Shown here piece after piece: positions 52,619 to 62,162 of a stretch of DNA of 64,000 nt. Source of the stretch: Microbacterium sp. KUDC0406 (lineage in GTDB: Bacteria; Actinomycetota; Actinomycetes; Actinomycetales; Microbacteriaceae); NCBI RefSeq assembly GCF_021582875.1, contig NZ_CP091138.1, forward strand, positions 434,001 through 498,000. The letters are read 5' to 3'. A program made the translations under genes and the position numbers. The notes under the pieces were generated by a model. It did not search any database and was not told the origin of the DNA. It saw only the letters and a program-made list of their open reading frames with translations. The first letter of the stretch is position 1. Each line of letters opens with the position of its first letter.

Positions 52619-54444
52619 CAGTACTTCCTCTCCATCGGCGGGTAGTTGAACTCGCCCTTGTCGTTCTTCGTGAAGACGACGGGCTTCCAGTCCAGCCTGA
52701 TGTGGTCGGCAGGAGTCGACGAGTGCGGGTCGCCGGTCAGGTAGGCCATCGTGTGCTTCAGGTAGTTCTCGTCGTCGCGCTTCGGGAAGTCGTCGCGCAT
52801 GTGACCGCCACGGCTCTCCTCGCGGTTCTGCGCCGCGTAGACGACCACCTCGGCGATGTCGAGCAGGAAGCCCAGCTCGACGGCCTCGAGCAGGTCGGTG
52901 TTGAACCGCCGGCCCTTGTCGTCGACGTGCACGTTCCGGTAGCGCTCGCGCAGCTCCTTGATGACGCCGAGCACGTGCTCCAGCGACTCGTGGGTGCGGA
53001 ACACCTGTGCACCCTTGTCCATCTCGTCCTGCAGCTTCTTGCGCAGCACGGCGATCCGCTCGGTGCCGGCGTTGTTGCGCAGGCCCTCGATCATGTCGCG
53101 CACGCCGTCGACCGCGTCATCCGGCAGCGGGACGAACTCCGCGGTCTTGACGTACTCGACCGCGTTGCGGCCGGCGCGCTTGCCGAACACGTTGATGTCG
53201 AGCAGAGAGTTGGTGCCCAGACGGTTCGAACCGTGCACCGACACGCACGCGCACTCGCCGGCGGCGTACAGGCCGGGGACGGTCTCGGTGTTGCTCTGCA
53301 GCACCTCGGCGTCGTTGTTGGTCGGGATACCGCCCATGGCGTAGTGCGCGGTCGGCATGACGGGCACCGGTTCGACGACGGGGTCGACGCCCAGGTAGGT
53401 GCGCGCGAACTCGGTGATGTCGGGAAGCTTGGTCTCGAGCACCTCGGCGCCCAGGTGCGTGCAGTCCAGCAGCACGTAGTCCTTGTGCGGACCGGCGCCG
53501 CGGCCCTCCGCGACCTCCTGCACCATGCTGCGGGCGACGATGTCGCGCGGGGCGAGGTCCTTGATGGTGGGGGCGTAGCGCTCCATGAAGCGCTCGCCGG
53601 AGGCGTTGCGCAGGATCGCGCCCTCGCCGCGGGCGCCCTCGGTGAGGAGGATGCCGAGACCGGCGAGGCCGGTCGGGTGGAACTGGAAGAACTCGAGGTC
53701 CTCCAGCGGCAGGCCCTTGCGCCACACGATGCCGACGCCGTCACCGGTGAGGGTGTGCGCGTTCGACGTGGTCTTGAAGATCTTGCCGAATCCGCCGGTC
53801 GCGAAGATCACGGCCTTGGACTGGAAGACGTGCAGCTCGCCCGTGGCCAGGTCGTAGGCGACGACACCGGCGATCTGCGTGCTGCCGTCGGCATCCTTCA
53901 CGGTGACGAGGTCGAGCACGTAGAACTCGTTGAAGAAGTTGATGCCGAGCTTGACGCAGTTCTGGAACAGCGTCTGCAGGATCATGTGACCCGTGCGGTC
54001 CGCGGCGTAGCAGGCGCGACGCACCGGCGACTTGCCGTGCTCGCGGGTGTGACCGCCGAACCGGCGCTGGTCGATCTTGCCCTCGGGGGTGCGGTTGAAC
54101 GGCAGACCCATGTTCTCGAGGTCGATGACGGCGTCGATCGCCTCCTTGGCGAGGATCTCGGCCGCGTCCTGGTCGACCAGGTAGTCACCGCCCTTGACGG
54201 TGTCGTAGGTGTGCCACTCCCAGTTGTCGTCCTCGACGTTGGCGAGCGCGGCCGCCATGCCGCCCTGAGCCGCGCCGGTGTGCGAACGGGTCGGGTACAG
54301 CTTGGAGATGACGGCGGTCTTCGCGCCGGGGCCGGCCTCGATGGCCGCCCGCATCCCGGCGCCTCCGGCGCCCACGATGACGATGTCGAACTGGTGGTAG
54401 TGCACGCCGTCGCGGACGACGGAATCCTGGGTCTGCGCAGTCAC
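52618..54444 (-). CDS. sdhA: Succinate dehydrogenase flavoprotein subunit
   Basis: This 608-residue subunit oxidises succinate to fumarate in the TCA cycle and respiratory chain. It has the FAD motif [18 protein letters not shown], the covalent-FAD His region [26 protein letters not shown] and the active-site [19 protein letters not shown]. The C-terminal catalytic [14 protein letters not shown] segment and the closing [20 protein letters not shown] are complete. The GTG start at 54444 follows the sdhD stop by 26 bases. The four genes run sdhC-sdhD-sdhA-sdhB. Confidence 0.97.
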   Translation of the reverse strand: MTAQTQDSVVRDGVHYHQFDIVIVGAGGAGMRAAIEAGPGAKTAVISKLYPTRSHTGAAQGGMAAALANVEDDNWEWHTYDTVKGGDYLVDQDAAEILAKEAIDAVIDLENMGLPFNRTPEGKIDQRRFGGHTREHGKSPVRRACYAADRTGHMILQTLFQNCVKLGINFFNEFYVLDLVTVKDADGSTQIAGVVAYDLATGELHVFQSKAVIFATGGFGKIFKTTSNAHTLTGDGVGIVWRKGLPLEDLEFFQFHPTGLAGLGILLTEGARGEGAILRNASGERFMERYAPTIKDLAPRDIVARSMVQEVAEGRGAGPHKDYVLLDCTHLGAEVLETKLPDITEFARTYLGVDPVVEPVPVMPTAHYAMGGIPTNNDAEVLQSNTETVPGLYAAGECACVSVHGSNRLGTNSLLDINVFGKRAGRNAVEYVKTAEFVPLPDDAVDGVRDMIEGLRNNAGTERIAVLRKKLQDEMDKGAQVFRTHESLEHVLGVIKELRERYRNVHVDDKGRRFNTDLLEAVELGFLLDIAEVVVYAAQNREESRGGHMRDDFPKRDDENYLKHTMAYLTGDPHSSTPADHIRLDWKPVVFTKNDKGEFNYPPMERKY

Positions 54445-54470
54445 TCGTATGCCTATCTCTTACGCTCTGA

Positions 54471-54911
54471 TCAGTTGCCGACGGCCTGGCAGGTCTCCCA
54501 CATGGCGCCGTCCTCGAGCACGCCGTTGCAGGGGTCGAAGGTGAACACCACGAGGGTGCCCAGCACGATCAGCAGGGCGGCGGCGAGGCCGATCGCCCAG
54601 ACGAGCGCCTTGCGCGCACCCTCGTGCGTCACATAGTCGTTCACGATCGTGCGCATGCCGTTGCCACCGTGGATCAGGGCGAGCCAGAGCATCAGCACGT
54701 CCCACCACTGCCAGAACGGCGTGGCGTACTTGCCGGCGACGAACCCGAAGTCGACCGCGTGGATGCCGCCGTCGAGCATCAGGTTGACGAACAGGTGCCC
54801 GAAGATCAGCACGATCAGGATGACGCCGGAGAAGCGCATGAACAGCCATGCCCACTTCTCCACGTTGAGGCCGCGCCCGCGGCGGGCCGGAGCGGTTGCC
54901 GTGGCGGTCAT
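54471..54911 (-). CDS. sdhD: Succinate dehydrogenase membrane anchor subunit
   Basis: This 146-residue protein has three membrane helices (residues about 28-48, 72-92 and 105-128): WLFMRFSGVILIVLIFGHLF with His ligand candidates, QWWDVLMLWLALIHGGNGMR, and VWAIGLAAALLIVLGTLVVF. It anchors the catalytic subunits with SdhC. ATG 54911 overlaps the sdhC stop (TGATG). The short external tail has two cysteines (DPCNGVLED, ETCQAVGN). Confidence 0.9.
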   Translation of the reverse strand: MTATATAPARRGRGLNVEKWAWLFMRFSGVILIVLIFGHLFVNLMLDGGIHAVDFGFVAGKYATPFWQWWDVLMLWLALIHGGNGMRTIVNDYVTHEGARKALVWAIGLAAALLIVLGTLVVFTFDPCNGVLEDGAMWETCQAVGN

Positions 54912-55336
54912 CAGTTGCCCCCTCCGAACGCGAACATCAGATGCCGCGGGATGAACCCGGCCATCAGCACGACCCAGACGCCCAGGACGCACCAGAACAT
55001 CTGGCGCTGGTAGCGGGCGCCCTTCGACCAGAAGTCGATCAGGATGATCCGCAGACCGTTCATGGCGTGGAACACGATGCCCGCCACGAGGACGACCTCG
55101 CCGACGGCCATGATCGGGTTCTTGTAGGTGCCGATCACCGCGTCGTAGGCCTCGGGCGAGACGCGGATCAGCGACGTGTCGAGCACGTGCACCAGGAGGA
55201 AGAAGAAGATGGCGACTCCGGTGATGCGGTGAAGCACCCAGGACCACATTCCTTCGCGTCCCCGGTAGAGGGTTCCGCGCGGGGTCTTGGATGTCGTCTC
55301 CGAAATCGACGGTGTCAAGCGAGTGCTTGCGGACAC
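54911..55336 (-). CDS. sdhC: Succinate dehydrogenase cytochrome b556 subunit
   Basis: This 141-residue membrane subunit starts SASTRLTPSISETTSKTPRG and has three helices. The SdhC signature is WVLHRITGVAIFFFLLVHV (residues about 29-47), and a heme-ligand His lies in GIVFHAMNGLRIILIDFW. GTG 55336 has GGGAGGAC just upstream. A longer in-frame open region toward 55510 lacks a site and covers the manC promoter, so it is rejected. Confidence 0.92.
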   Translation of the reverse strand: MSASTRLTPSISETTSKTPRGTLYRGREGMWSWVLHRITGVAIFFFLLVHVLDTSLIRVSPEAYDAVIGTYKNPIMAVGEVVLVAGIVFHAMNGLRIILIDFWSKGARYQRQMFWCVLGVWVVLMAGFIPRHLMFAFGGGN

Positions 55337-55454
55337 GGTCGTCCTCCCTGATCGATCCTGATCGATGTGACTCGGGCGCGCCACGGCGGGCACGCGTGAT
55401 CGCCTCCATCCTATTCCTGTTCGTTCGCTGGGAGCGAGCAAGGCAGACCTAACT

Positions 55455-55470
55455 ATCTTGATATCGAGAT
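55455..55470. promoter_or_regulatory. Near-perfect palindrome in the sdhC-manC divergent region
   Basis: ATCTTGATATCGAGAT is an inverted repeat around GATATC with one mismatched pair. It lies about 120 bases before sdhC and 27 bases before the manC start, so a repressor bound here could cover the manC promoter. Its regulator is unknown. Confidence 0.45.
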
Positions 55471-55483
55471 TTCTTCGTCCCGG

Positions 55484-55489
55484 TACCCT
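55484..55489 (+). promoter_or_regulatory. Candidate -10 element of manC
   Basis: TACCCT ends seven bases before ATG 55497. The palindrome at 55455-55470 lies where a -35 box would be. Confidence 0.45.
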
Positions 55490-55496
55490 GAAGGGC

Positions 55497-56612
55497 ATGA
55501 GAGAGCCCATCGAGGACTTCTACGCGGTGATCCCGGCCGGCGGCATCGGCAGCAGGCTGTGGCCGCTGTCGCGTGCGGACGCCCCGAAGTTCCTGCACGA
55601 CCTGACCGGATCGGGCCACTCCCTGCTGCGCGACACCTGGGACCGGCTGGAGCCGCTCGCCGGCCCCGACCGGATCGCCGTGGTCACCGGCCGGGCGCAC
55701 CGCGCGGCCGTCGAGGAGCAGCTGCCCGGCATCCCTGACGAGAACGTCTTCCTGGAGTCCGAGCCCCGCGAGTCGGCAGCGGCGATCGGCCTGGCGGCCG
55801 CCATCCTGCACCGGCGGGACCCGGACGTGATCATCGGATCGTTCAGCGCGGATCACGTGATCCGCGGATCGCGGGTGTTCGAGTTCGCCGTGCGGGATGC
55901 CGTCGAGGTGGCGCGCGAGGGCTACATCTGCACGATCGGCATCTCGCCGACCGAGCCCGCGGTGGGCTTCGGCTACATCAAGCGCGGCGCCGAGCTGGTC
56001 GTCGAGGGCGCTCGCGAGGCCGCGCTGGTGGCACGGTTCGTCGAGAAGCCCGATCTCGAGACAGCGAAGAGCTATCTCGCCGAGCGCACGTACCTGTGGA
56101 ACGCGGGCATGTTCATCGCGAAGGCGAGTGTGCTGCTCGAGGAGCTCGCCCTGAACGAGCCCGAGCTGCACGACGGTCTGCGCGAACTCGCCGAGGCGTG
56201 GGACGACCGCGAGCGGCGCGGACCCGCAGTCGACCGCATCTGGCCGCGGCTGAAGAAGATCGCGATCGACTACGCCGTCGCGGAGCCCGCCGCCGACCGC
56301 GGACGCCTCGCGGTCGTGCCCGGTCATTTCGACTGGGACGACGTCGGGGACTTCGCCTCGCTCACGAAGCTCATCACGAACGGCCGCAAGAACGATCTCG
56401 CCGTGCTGGGGCCGAAGGCCCGCGTGCTCAGCGACGCGGCCAGCGGCATCCTGGTCAGCCAGACCTCGAGGGTGATCAGCCTCGTCGGCGTGCAGGACAT
56501 CGTCGTCGTGGACACCCCGGACGCCCTGCTGGTCACGACCGTGGAGCACGCGCAGCGCGTGAAGGGCGTGGTGGAGTCGCTGAAGCTCACCGGCCGCGGT
56601 GACGTGCTGTAG
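55497..56612 (+). CDS. manC: Mannose-1-phosphate guanylyltransferase
   Basis: This 371-residue cytosolic nucleotidyltransferase makes GDP-mannose from mannose 1-phosphate and GTP for glycans and glycolipids. It has the pyrophosphorylase loop VIPAGGIGSRLWPLSRADAP (residues about 10-29), SADHVIRGS, GFGYIKRGAE, VARFVEKPDLETAKSYLAE and YLWNAGMFIAK. The C-terminal domain with HFDWDDVGDF is present and no fused isomerase domain follows. ATG 55497 is preferred over an in-frame ATG 39 bases upstream because a TACCCT box precedes it. Confidence 0.9.
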   Translation: MREPIEDFYAVIPAGGIGSRLWPLSRADAPKFLHDLTGSGHSLLRDTWDRLEPLAGPDRIAVVTGRAHRAAVEEQLPGIPDENVFLESEPRESAAAIGLAAAILHRRDPDVIIGSFSADHVIRGSRVFEFAVRDAVEVAREGYICTIGISPTEPAVGFGYIKRGAELVVEGAREAALVARFVEKPDLETAKSYLAERTYLWNAGMFIAKASVLLEELALNEPELHDGLRELAEAWDDRERRGPAVDRIWPRLKKIAIDYAVAEPAADRGRLAVVPGHFDWDDVGDFASLTKLITNGRKNDLAVLGPKARVLSDAASGILVSQTSRVISLVGVQDIVVVDTPDALLVTTVEHAQRVKGVVESLKLTGRGDVL

Positions 56613-56748
56613 TGGGCCGCGTCCAACGGATGCGGGCGCGCATCATCTCAGATTTGTAACCTTTCGCCACCCGATACCGGCGCGCCTCCGAAACAGTAGG
56701 TAACTTTGATCGATCCGCGATGGCCGCGGATCTTCCCGGGAGGCTCGA

Positions 56749-57870
56749 GTGACCATCTCCACCACCAAGAAGCTCATCGGCGCTACCCTCGCCGCGGGCG
56801 TCGTCTTCGCACTCGCCGGCTGCGGCCAGGCGCCGGAGGCATCCGACAGCGGCGACGCGTCGAAGCCGGTCGACAGCAACTTCAAGCCCTGCATCGTCTC
56901 CGATGACGGCGGCTGGAACGACCGCTCGTTCAACCAGTCCGCCAAGGAGGGCCTGGACAAGGCCACCAAGGAGCTCGGTGTCAAGTCCGTCGAGCTGCAG
57001 TCCGACTCGGCCGACCAGTACGGTCCGAACCTCGAGCAGCTCGTCAGCCAGGGCTGCACCTTCATCGTCACCGTCGGCTTCAACCTCTCGGCGGACACGA
57101 TCAAGTCCGCCACGGCGAACCCCGACATCAACTACGCGATCATCGACGACAGCGCCGACGCCGACGGCGACGGCAAGCCGGACTCCGACAACATCAAGCC
57201 CCTGCTGTTCGACACGGTGCAGGCCGCGTACCTGGGCGGCTATGCCGCGGCATCCTGGTCGCACGAGGCCGGGGTCGACAAGGTCGGCACCTTCGGCGGC
57301 CTGCAGATCCCGCCGGTGACGATCTTCATGGACGGCTTCGTCCAGGGCGTCGCGAAGTTCAACGAGGACAAGGGCGCCGACGTGAAGTCGGTGGGCTGGA
57401 ACGTCGACACCCAGAAGGGCTCGATGACCGGCGGCTTCGCGGCCAACGACACCGCCAAGCAGACCGCCCAGTCGATCCTCGATCAGGGCGTCGACGTGCT
57501 GCTGCCGGTCGGCGGCCCGATCTACCAGTCGGCCGCTGCGGCGATCAACGCGCAGAACAAGGGCACGGTCATGATGGGCGTCGACTCCGACCTGGCCGTC
57601 TCCGACACGTCCGTCGCCGACATCACCCTGGTCTCGATCCAGAAGAAGATCAACGAGGCGGTGTACTCGGCGGTCATGGAGGCCTCCAAGGACAAGTTCG
57701 ACACCACGCCGTACATCGGCACGCTGGAGAACGGCGGCGTCGGCCTGTCGAGCTTCCACGACTTCGAGTCGAAGCTGCCGGCCGGCCTGGCCGACGAGCT
57801 GAAGGCGCTCCAGGACAAGATCGTCTCGGGCGACATCAAGGTCACCTCGGTCTCTTCGCCGAAGGCCTGA
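56749..57870 (+). CDS. BMP-family nucleoside-binding lipoprotein
   Basis: This 373-residue lipoprotein has a signal peptide with lipobox LAGC (residues about 22-25), then a PBP1-type BMP/PnrA domain: PCIVSDDGGWNDRSFNQSAK, GVKSVELQSDSADQYGPNLE, GCTFIVTVGFNLS, YLGGYAAASWSHEAG and the nucleoside-site VLLPVGGPIYQSAAAAI. In this family the protein captures purine or pyrimidine nucleosides for an ABC importer. GTG 56749 has GGGAGGC seven bases upstream. A hairpin after the gene may raise its level over the membrane parts. The downstream ATPase, permeases and salvage enzymes fix the role as nucleoside uptake. Confidence 0.9.
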   Translation: MTISTTKKLIGATLAAGVVFALAGCGQAPEASDSGDASKPVDSNFKPCIVSDDGGWNDRSFNQSAKEGLDKATKELGVKSVELQSDSADQYGPNLEQLVSQGCTFIVTVGFNLSADTIKSATANPDINYAIIDDSADADGDGKPDSDNIKPLLFDTVQAAYLGGYAAASWSHEAGVDKVGTFGGLQIPPVTIFMDGFVQGVAKFNEDKGADVKSVGWNVDTQKGSMTGGFAANDTAKQTAQSILDQGVDVLLPVGGPIYQSAAAAINAQNKGTVMMGVDSDLAVSDTSVADITLVSIQKKINEAVYSAVMEASKDKFDTTPYIGTLENGGVGLSSFHDFESKLPAGLADELKALQDKIVSGDIKVTSVSSPKA

Positions 57871-57880
57871 CAACCGGCAT

Positions 57881-57915
57881 GATGCGGTCGGACGGGAGAA
57901 CCGTCCGGCCGCATC
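57881..57915 (+). terminator. Hairpin between the nucleoside-binding protein and ATPase genes
   Basis: GATGCGGTCGGACGG (57881-57895) pairs with CCGTCCGGCCGCATC (57901-57915) over 15 positions with one G-T pair. It probably ends or reduces transcription so that the binding protein exceeds the other subunits. Confidence 0.7.
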
Positions 57916-57938
57916 TGTCGTGCCACGCAAGTCCTGGG

Positions 57939-57944
57939 TAGGGT
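57939..57944 (+). promoter_or_regulatory. Candidate -10 element of the nucleoside ABC ATPase gene
   Basis: TAGGGT ends six bases before ATG 57951, so the transporter genes can have their own leaderless transcript beyond the hairpin. Confidence 0.45.
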
Positions 57945-57950
57945 GCACAT

Positions 57951-59480
57951 ATGAAGCTCGAGCTCCGCGGAATCACGAAGCGATTCGGCAGTCTCGTCGC
58001 CAACGACCACATCGATCTGGTGGTCCAGCCGGGGGAGATCCATGCGCTCCTCGGCGAGAACGGCGCGGGCAAGTCCACGTTGATGAACGTCCTGTACGGC
58101 CTGTATCAGCCGGATGAAGGGGAGATCCTCCTCGACGACGTCGTCCAGCACTTCGCCGGTCCCGGCGACGCGATGGCGGCGGGCATCGGCATGGTGCATC
58201 AGCACTTCATGCTGATCCCCGTGTTCACGGTCGCCGAGAACGTCATGCTCGGTCACGAGCTGACCAAGCGCGCCGGAAAGGTCGACACCGGCGTGCTGAA
58301 CATCGCTGACGCCCGGCAGCACGTCCGCGACGTCGCGGCGCGCTTCGGCTTCGACATCGATCCGGATGCCGTCGTCGAGGACCTTCCGGTCGGCGTGCAG
58401 CAGCGCGTCGAGATCATCAAGGCGCTCGCCAGGGACGCGAAGGTGCTCGTGTTCGACGAGCCCACCGCCGTGCTGACGCCGCAGGAGACCGATGAGCTGA
58501 TGGGCATCATGCGTCAGCTGCGCGACGAGGGCGCTGCGATCGTGTTCATCACCCACAAGCTGCGCGAGGTCCGCGAGGTCGCGGACCGCATCACGATCGT
58601 TCGCCTCGGGAAGATCGTCGGCGATGCTTCGCCGACGGCGTCGAACACCGAACTCGCCTCGATGATGGTGGGACGTGCCGTCGAGCTGACGGTGCAGAAG
58701 GACCCGCCGCAGGTGCGCGAGGGTGCCGGTCTGCAGGTGCGCGATCTCGCAGTCGCGCTGCCCACCGGTCAGCTCGTCGTCGACAACGTCAGCTTCGACG
58801 TGCGACCGGGAGAGGTGCTCGCGATCGCGGGCGTGCAGGGCAACGGGCAGACCGAGCTGGTCGAGGCGCTCGTCGGGATGCAGACCAAGGGCGTCACCGG
58901 CTCAGCCACTCTGAACGGCACGGAGATGCTCGGGCGCTCCGTGCGCGGCGTGCTCGACCAGGGTGTCGGCTTCGTCCCCGAGGATCGCTCGGTGGACGGT
59001 CTCGTCGGCACATTCAGCGTCGCGGAGAACCTGATGCTCGATCGCTCCTCGGCGCCGGAGTTCGTCACGGCGGGAACGATCAGTCGCTCCCGACTGGACA
59101 CGTTCGCGCGGGATCGGATCAAGGAGTACGACATCCGCACTCAGGGGCCGCAGGCTCCGGCCGGCGCCCTGTCCGGCGGCAACCAGCAGAAGGTGGTCAT
59201 CGCGCGCGAGCTCAGCCGCGACCTGACCCTGCTGATCGCCTCCCAGCCCACCCGCGGTGTCGACGTCGGCTCGATCGAGTTCATCCACAAGCGGATCATC
59301 GAGACCCGCGACTCCGGCGTTCCGGTGGTCGTCGTCTCCACCGAACTCGACGAGGTCGCCGCACTCGCCGACAAGATCGCGGTGATGTACCGCGGTCACA
59401 TCATGGACATCGTTCCGGCGTCGACCCCGCGCGACGTTCTCGGACTCCTGATGGCCGGAGAGAAGGACGCAGCAGCATGA
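57951..59480 (+). CDS. Nucleoside ABC transporter ATP-binding protein (two ATPase domains)
   Basis: This 509-residue cytoplasmic protein has two ABC domains. The first has Walker A GENGAGKST (residues about 36-44), LPVGVQQRVEIIKALARDAK in place of the usual signature, and Walker B VLVFDEPTAVLT. The second has a degenerate Walker A GVQGNGQTE (about 289-297), GALSGGNQQKVVIARELSRD and TLLIASQPTRGVD. This layout, with a degenerate second site, is typical of the BMP/sugar importers of the NupA/YufO and RbsA types. The stop overlaps the first permease gene (ATGA). Confidence 0.93.
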   Translation: MKLELRGITKRFGSLVANDHIDLVVQPGEIHALLGENGAGKSTLMNVLYGLYQPDEGEILLDDVVQHFAGPGDAMAAGIGMVHQHFMLIPVFTVAENVMLGHELTKRAGKVDTGVLNIADARQHVRDVAARFGFDIDPDAVVEDLPVGVQQRVEIIKALARDAKVLVFDEPTAVLTPQETDELMGIMRQLRDEGAAIVFITHKLREVREVADRITIVRLGKIVGDASPTASNTELASMMVGRAVELTVQKDPPQVREGAGLQVRDLAVALPTGQLVVDNVSFDVRPGEVLAIAGVQGNGQTELVEALVGMQTKGVTGSATLNGTEMLGRSVRGVLDQGVGFVPEDRSVDGLVGTFSVAENLMLDRSSAPEFVTAGTISRSRLDTFARDRIKEYDIRTQGPQAPAGALSGGNQQKVVIARELSRDLTLLIASQPTRGVDVGSIEFIHKRIIETRDSGVPVVVVSTELDEVAALADKIAVMYRGHIMDIVPASTPRDVLGLLMAGEKDAAA

Positions 59481-60871
59481 GCGACGAGTACCCCCGCCGG
59501 TCGGAAGGCATCCCGTCCGGCCCCAACGCCGCCTCTGAGGCCGTCGCCGCGAACAAGAACGTCACCGGCGGCGTCGCCGACGCGTCCGTGGCGCAGATGG
59601 CGCAGCCCGGTCCGGGCGAGCGCCCGCAGCCGCCGGAGTCGCGCTCCGCCGTCTTCATGCGCGAGCTGCTCCGCGGCAGCGTCGTCACGACGATCCTCGC
59701 GATCGTCGCGGCGTTCATCATCGGCGGCGTTCTGATCGCGGTCACCGATCCCGCCGTGCAGCAGGCGGCCGGCTACTTCTTCTCCCGCCCGGGCGACACC
59801 TTCGTCGCGATCTGGCAGGCCGTCGCAGGCGGGTACAGCGCGCTGTTCCAGGGCTCGATCGTCAACTTCCAGGCGACCAGCTTCGTCGGGTTCATCCGGC
59901 CGCTGACGAACACGGCGATGTTCGCCGCACCCCTGATCATGGCCGGCCTCGGCGTCGGCCTCGCCTTCCGTGTCGGTCTGTTCAACATCGGCGGCCAGGG
60001 ACAGATCCTCATCGCGGGCCTGTTCGTCGGCTTCCTGTCGTACCAGATGCCTTTCGACATGCCGATGTGGCTGCACATCCCGTATTCGATCATCGTGGGC
60101 ATGCTCGGCGGGGCGATCTGGGCGGGCATCGCGGGTCTGCTGAAGGCGCGCACCGGTGCGCACGAGGTGATCCTCACGATCATGCTCAACTGGATCGCGC
60201 TGTACCTCGTGGGCTATCTGGTGCGCACACCGGGCCTGCAGAAGCCCGGATCGAACCAGTCGCAGTCCGTGCCGACGCCCGAGTCGGCGCAGTTCCCGCC
60301 GCTGTTCGGCCCGCAGTTCCCCGGGCTGACCGTGGGCTTCCTGCTCGCGATCGTGCTCGCGATCGCGGTCTGGTGGCTGATGGACCGCTCCGGTCTCGGA
60401 TTCCGGATGCGGGCCGTCGGTGAGAACCCGTACGCCGCGCGCGCCGCGGGCATCAGCGTCGAGCGGATGTACGTCTACGCGATGGTCTTCGCCGGAGCGC
60501 TCGCCGGAGCCGCCGGTGTGAACCAGCTCAGCACGTCCACGGTCGGCGGCTTCAACAACGGCTTCGACGCGGGCATCGGCTTCGACGCGATCACCGTCGC
60601 GCTGCTGGGCCGCAGCCGCGCCGGCGGAGTGTTCGCCGCCGGGCTCCTGTTCGGTGCGCTCAAGGCCGGATCGTTCGCGATGGCCGGTCAGGGCATCCCG
60701 AAGGAGATCGTGGTCGTCGTGCAGTCGATCATCGTGCTGTTCATCGCGGCGCCCCCGTTGGTGCGCACGATCTTCTTCCTGCCCAAGAGCGAGGCCGAGC
60801 GCGCCGCGAAGGCGAAGGCGAAGGCCGAGAAGAAGGCCGCCCGCGCGGCCGCGAAGGAGGTGGCGGCATGA
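59477..60871 (+). CDS. Nucleoside ABC transporter permease 1
   Basis: This 464-residue membrane protein has an N-terminal cytoplasmic extension of about 60 residues (SDEYPRRSEGIPSGPNAASE onward) and eight to ten helices with BPD_transp_2 features: FNIGGQGQILIAGLFVGFLS, GAHEVILTIMLNWIALYLVG, and GFRMRAVGENPYAARAAGIS, the coupling-loop region. The C terminus is lysine/alanine-rich (AKAKAKAEKKAARAAAKE). ATG 59477 overlaps the ATPase stop. It pairs with the second permease, whose start overlaps its stop. Confidence 0.92.
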   Translation: MSDEYPRRSEGIPSGPNAASEAVAANKNVTGGVADASVAQMAQPGPGERPQPPESRSAVFMRELLRGSVVTTILAIVAAFIIGGVLIAVTDPAVQQAAGYFFSRPGDTFVAIWQAVAGGYSALFQGSIVNFQATSFVGFIRPLTNTAMFAAPLIMAGLGVGLAFRVGLFNIGGQGQILIAGLFVGFLSYQMPFDMPMWLHIPYSIIVGMLGGAIWAGIAGLLKARTGAHEVILTIMLNWIALYLVGYLVRTPGLQKPGSNQSQSVPTPESAQFPPLFGPQFPGLTVGFLLAIVLAIAVWWLMDRSGLGFRMRAVGENPYAARAAGISVERMYVYAMVFAGALAGAAGVNQLSTSTVGGFNNGFDAGIGFDAITVALLGRSRAGGVFAAGLLFGALKAGSFAMAGQGIPKEIVVVVQSIIVLFIAAPPLVRTIFFLPKSEAERAAKAKAKAEKKAARAAAKEVAA

Positions 60872-62148
60872 CCGCGATCGCCGAGGCACCGGTGGCCACC
60901 CGTTCCGTACTGCCACCCATCGCCAAGAAGCTGCCGATCACGCTGAGCATCGCCACCGTGCTGCTCGGAGCGCTCTTCCTGCTCGTCCCTCGGCACGGCA
61001 CCGCGGTGTTCCGGCTGGACAACGGCACCACCGCGCTGAAGATCCCGGACTGGAGCGTCTCGGCCGATGTGGTGATCGTGGTCGTGTCGATCATCCTCGT
61101 GCTGCTGACCGCGTGGTCCTGGTTCGCCGCCCTGCGCCGCATCAATGCCGGCAGGTGGGTTGCGATCGTGTTCGCGGTGCTCGCCGTGTTCGCCTTCGTC
61201 ACCTGGGCCGCGGCCGATGCGAACGGCCAGGTGCCGGTCGTCAACATGCTCTACGGCTCGATCTCGCTGGCGGTGCCGCTGGCGTTCGGTGCGCTCGGCG
61301 GTGTGATCGGCGAGCGCGCGGGTGTCGTCAACGTCGCGATCGAGGGCCAGCTGCTCCTGGGTGCGTTCCTCGGCGCCGTGTTCGGCACACTTGCGCACAA
61401 CCCGTTCTTCGGCCTGCTCGGCTCGATGATCGGCGGAATGCTCGTGGCCTTCGTGCTCGCGGCGTTCGCCATCAAGTACCTGGTCGAGCAGGTCATCGTC
61501 GGCGTCGTGCTGAACGTGCTGGTGGCCGGCCTGACCGCGTTCCTGTTCACGATCCTGCTGGTGCCGAACTCCGACACGCTCAACAACACCCCGCAGTTCA
61601 CACGGATCAAGATCCCGCTGATCAGCGAGATCCCTGTGCTCGGACCGGTGCTGTTCAACCAGAACCTGATCGTCTACCTGCTCTACGTCACCGTGCCGGT
61701 CGTGGCCTTCGGCCTGTATCGCACCCGCTGGGGTCTGCGGGTGCGTGCCGTCGGCGAGTACCCCCGCGCTGCGGACACCGTCGGCATCAAGGTCAACCCG
61801 ACCCGGTTCTGGAACGTCATGCTGGCAGGCGCGCTGGCGGGAGTCGGCGGCGCGTACTACACACTCGTCTCGGTGCCGCACTTCAACCGCGACATGACCA
61901 ACGGTGCGGGCTTCATCGCTCTGGCCGCGGTGATCTTCGGCCGCTGGGATCCGGTGCGCGCGACGCTGGCCGCACTGCTGTTCGGCTTCGCGACCAACCT
62001 GCAGAACACCTTCAGCGCGATCGGCACGCCTGTGCCCGGCGAGTTCCTGCTCATGCTGCCCTACGTGGTCACGCTGATCGCCGTGGTCGGCTTCGTCGGG
62101 CAGATCAAGGCGCCTGCCGCTGACGGCAAGCCGTACATCAAGTCGTAG
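60868..62148 (+). CDS. Nucleoside ABC transporter permease 2
   Basis: This 426-residue membrane protein has about ten helices. Family motifs include GERAGVVNVAIEGQLLLGAF, YLVEQVIVGVVLNVLVAG and the coupling region WGLRVRAVGEYPRAADTVGI, followed by NPTRFWNVMLAGALAGVGGA. It forms the translocation path with permease 1. ATG 60868 overlaps the previous stop (ATGA). A short gap with GGAGGACGG leads to cdd. Confidence 0.92.
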   Translation: MTAIAEAPVATRSVLPPIAKKLPITLSIATVLLGALFLLVPRHGTAVFRLDNGTTALKIPDWSVSADVVIVVVSIILVLLTAWSWFAALRRINAGRWVAIVFAVLAVFAFVTWAAADANGQVPVVNMLYGSISLAVPLAFGALGGVIGERAGVVNVAIEGQLLLGAFLGAVFGTLAHNPFFGLLGSMIGGMLVAFVLAAFAIKYLVEQVIVGVVLNVLVAGLTAFLFTILLVPNSDTLNNTPQFTRIKIPLISEIPVLGPVLFNQNLIVYLLYVTVPVVAFGLYRTRWGLRVRAVGEYPRAADTVGIKVNPTRFWNVMLAGALAGVGGAYYTLVSVPHFNRDMTNGAGFIALAAVIFGRWDPVRATLAALLFGFATNLQNTFSAIGTPVPGEFLLMLPYVVTLIAVVGFVGQIKAPAADGKPYIKS

Positions 62149-62162
62149 GAGGACGGAACGAG

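Noticed and set aside
52597..54636. A 679-codon open frame antisense to sdhA
   Set aside because: It mirrors the sdhA codons. The product has no recognisable domain and there is no ribosome site.
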